From assembly GCF_031085175.1 (NCBI RefSeq), contig NZ_JAVHUY010000010.1, forward strand, positions 62,001 through 126,000: DNA of 64,000 nt. Reading direction: 5' to 3'. Positions 62,595 through 64,000 of the stretch are shown piece by piece. This DNA comes from Phytohabitans maris. GTDB lineage: Bacteria > Actinomycetota > Actinomycetes > Mycobacteriales > Micromonosporaceae. Position 1 is the stretch's first letter. Every line of letters begins with the position of its first letter. The translations under genes and the position numbers were made by a program. The notes beneath the pieces were generated by a model. That model saw nothing but the letters and a program-made list of their open reading frames with translations, ran no database searches and was not told the DNA's origin.

Positions 62595-64000
62595 CTACGG
62601 GATCGGGTACTCCGCGATGTACACGGGGACGCCGATCTTGGTGGTGTCGGCCGCCTCGCCCACGCCGTTGACGACGTGGTCGATCGTGCCGGCGCTGAGG
62701 TTGACGGTCATGATGTGGTGCAGCTTGACGCCCGGCCGCTCCGGCACCTCGAAGCCGTTCTCGGTGTGGATGGACGGGTTGTTCTGGTTGAAGACGTAGA
62801 CGCCCGCGCCGTACAGCGTGTGGCTGCGCACCTTGGCGCCGACCTTGTAGCCGGCGTACCCCTCGACACCGCCGTTCATCCAGTCGGCCTGCGTCGGCGG
62901 GTCGTACGGCAGCTCGTTCTGGTAGAGGACCACCGTGCCGCGCTCGCCGTTCCACACCGTGTTGTACCGCTGGAAGTGCTCGACGAAGAGCCCGGTGGCG
63001 GTCACGTCGTCACCGTTGATCACGGCGCCGTACCGGCCGGTGTTGGTGTTCCACCGCTCGGTGTCGGTAAAGCCCTCGACGCCGTGGTCGCCGCGCCACA
63101 CCCAGGTGTGGTCGATGAGCACGTTGTCGCTGTTGACCTCCAGCGCGATGTTGGTCTTGCCGACGTGCGGCCCGCCGACCCGGAAGTACACGTCGTTGAG
63201 CGTGGTCGGGTTGCTCGGCGAGCTGAAGCCGAGGCCGTGCTTCTGGCCGACCCGCAGCAGCACCGGCGACTCCTTGAGCCCGGCGTCGATGGTGACCCCG
63301 GCGACGATCACGCCGGGCACGTCCGCGATGTCGAGCGGGGTGGAGCCGTTGACCGCGGTGAGCGTGGCGTGGCCGAGGCCGAGGACGACCGTGTTGGGGC
63401 GCCAGACCTCGATGCTGCGGGCGATGTCGTACACGCCCGGGGTGAGCAGCAGGTGCTTGCCGAGCGCGAGCGCCAGGTTGATCTTCAGGACCGAGTCGCC
63501 CGGCTTCGCGACGTAGAAGTCGGAGAGCGGGATCGTGCGGCCCGGCGTCAAGCCGTTCGCCCAGGTGACGCCGCTGGTGTTGCGGTGCGCCGAGGGCACG
63601 CGGACCTGGTACCTGCCCTTCGCGTCGACGAAGAGGAACGGCTTCTCCCGGCTCAGCGGGGTGGTCTCGAGCGTCGTGTACGGCGGGCTCGGGAACGCCG
63701 AGTCGTCCGGCGCGCCGGTGACGCCCGCGAAGACCTGGTTCCACACGCCGTTCGACCAGCCGGCGACTTCACTGTTGCGGGTCAGCCACTGCTGCTGCGA
63801 GCCGTTGGTGGTGGCGGGCAGTCGGGAGTCGGCGATGAAGCCGCCGCTGGCGTACTGCGGGCCGGCCGTGCAGTAGTCCATCAGCGACAGCGTGCCGCCG
63901 GTGATGTTCATGCGGCGCAGCGAGACCGCCTGGGAGACGGCCCAGAAGTTCGCCGACGCCCGGCAGCCGTCCTGGCCCAGGGCGTTGATGTTGATCGAGA
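62595..64000 (-). CDS. GH55-like exo-beta-1,3-glucanase, 5' end missing
   Basis: 468 codons visible; the frame stays open to the window edge, so the true start lies beyond 64000. Coding upstream of the internal Met at 63911 is supported by continuous similarity (INALGQDGCRASANFWAVSQ). The sequence has two pectate-lyase-like beta-helices, with GGFIADSRL, NSEVAGWSNGVWNQVF, DHTWVWRGDHGVEG and NQNELP-type strands. It matches the Streptomyces proteins often mislabelled adenylyl cyclase that are GH55 laminarinases. It would degrade fungal or plant beta-1,3-glucan outside the cell. Confidence 0.75.
   Translation of the reverse strand, partial: SININALGQDGCRASANFWAVSQAVSLRRMNITGGTLSLMDYCTAGPQYASGGFIADSRLPATTNGSQQQWLTRNSEVAGWSNGVWNQVFAGVTGAPDDSAFPSPPYTTLETTPLSREKPFLFVDAKGRYQVRVPSAHRNTSGVTWANGLTPGRTIPLSDFYVAKPGDSVLKINLALALGKHLLLTPGVYDIARSIEVWRPNTVVLGLGHATLTAVNGSTPLDIADVPGVIVAGVTIDAGLKESPVLLRVGQKHGLGFSSPSNPTTLNDVYFRVGGPHVGKTNIALEVNSDNVLIDHTWVWRGDHGVEGFTDTERWNTNTGRYGAVINGDDVTATGLFVEHFQRYNTVWNGERGTVVLYQNELPYDPPTQADWMNGGVEGYAGYKVGAKVRSHTLYGAGVYVFNQNNPSIHTENGFEVPERPGVKLHHIMTVNLSAGTIDHVVNGVGEAADTTKIGVPVYIAEYPIP

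Overview
The window is very GC-rich DNA with many GTG starts, start/stop overlaps of 4 bp, several apparently leaderless promoters, and AfsR/NB-ARC-TPR style regulators. It looks like chromosome of a filamentous actinomycete, most likely a soil or plant-associated member of the Micromonosporaceae. The taxon is inferred from protein style only. No rRNA, CRISPR array, phage module or complete mobile element was found. There is one tRNA-Lys(UUU).

Layout. 1-10.3 kb: the start of a secreted GH74-like enzyme, a LysR regulator divergent from metE, a cysteine-desulfurase-like protein, a RibD/DHFR-fold protein, a secreted trypsin-like protein, an iron-regulated heme oxygenase plus DUF2470 operon, and a large SARP/NB-ARC/TPR regulator. 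10.4-20.3 kb: a 61-aa protein with a GMC oxidoreductase, a 5'-3' exonuclease, and a secreted-protease island (NB-ARC/TPR regulator, alpha-lytic-type protease, Cys-containing secreted protein, subtilisin). 20.6-28.6 kb: tRNA-Lys beside a transposase scrap, a VWA protein, TerC behind a Mn2+ (yybP-ykoY) riboswitch, a coiled-coil envelope protein, katG behind a FurA-type box, and an S15 Xaa-Pro peptidase. 28.7-39.6 kb: a PaoABC-type molybdenum aldehyde oxidoreductase, a LuxR-type ATPase regulator, two membrane-anchored proteins of unknown role, and moeA. 39.6-44.2 kb: ahcY behind an SAH riboswitch, and a TetR/MMPL efflux pair.

44.2-57.2 kb is a plant-polysaccharide region, all on the minus strand. 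Three secreted pectin enzymes (two pectate lyases, one pectinesterase) are followed by an operon for a lipoprotein sugar-binding protein, two CUT1 permeases, a GH43 enzyme, two DUF6807 proteins and a ROK regulator. The pectinesterase promoter and the transporter operon promoter share a 25-bp box on the -35 element and a second conserved block about 300 bp further upstream. This suggests extracellular depolymerisation and uptake are co-regulated. 57.4-64 kb: an alpha/beta hydrolase, an internally deleted MFS pseudogene, a secreted protein, an SDR, and two large secreted right-handed beta-helix glycanases, the last cut by the window edge. With the GH74-like start at the other end, this points to an organism that lives on plant and fungal wall polymers.

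The best non-coding signals are the SAH riboswitch before ahcY, the Mn riboswitch before terC, an IdeR/DmdR iron box before the heme oxygenase, a FurA-type box before katG, a perfect CRP-type palindrome, three 19-bp-spaced operators before tetR, and the shared pectin-locus promoter element. All coordinates, motif matches and identities were read by eye.
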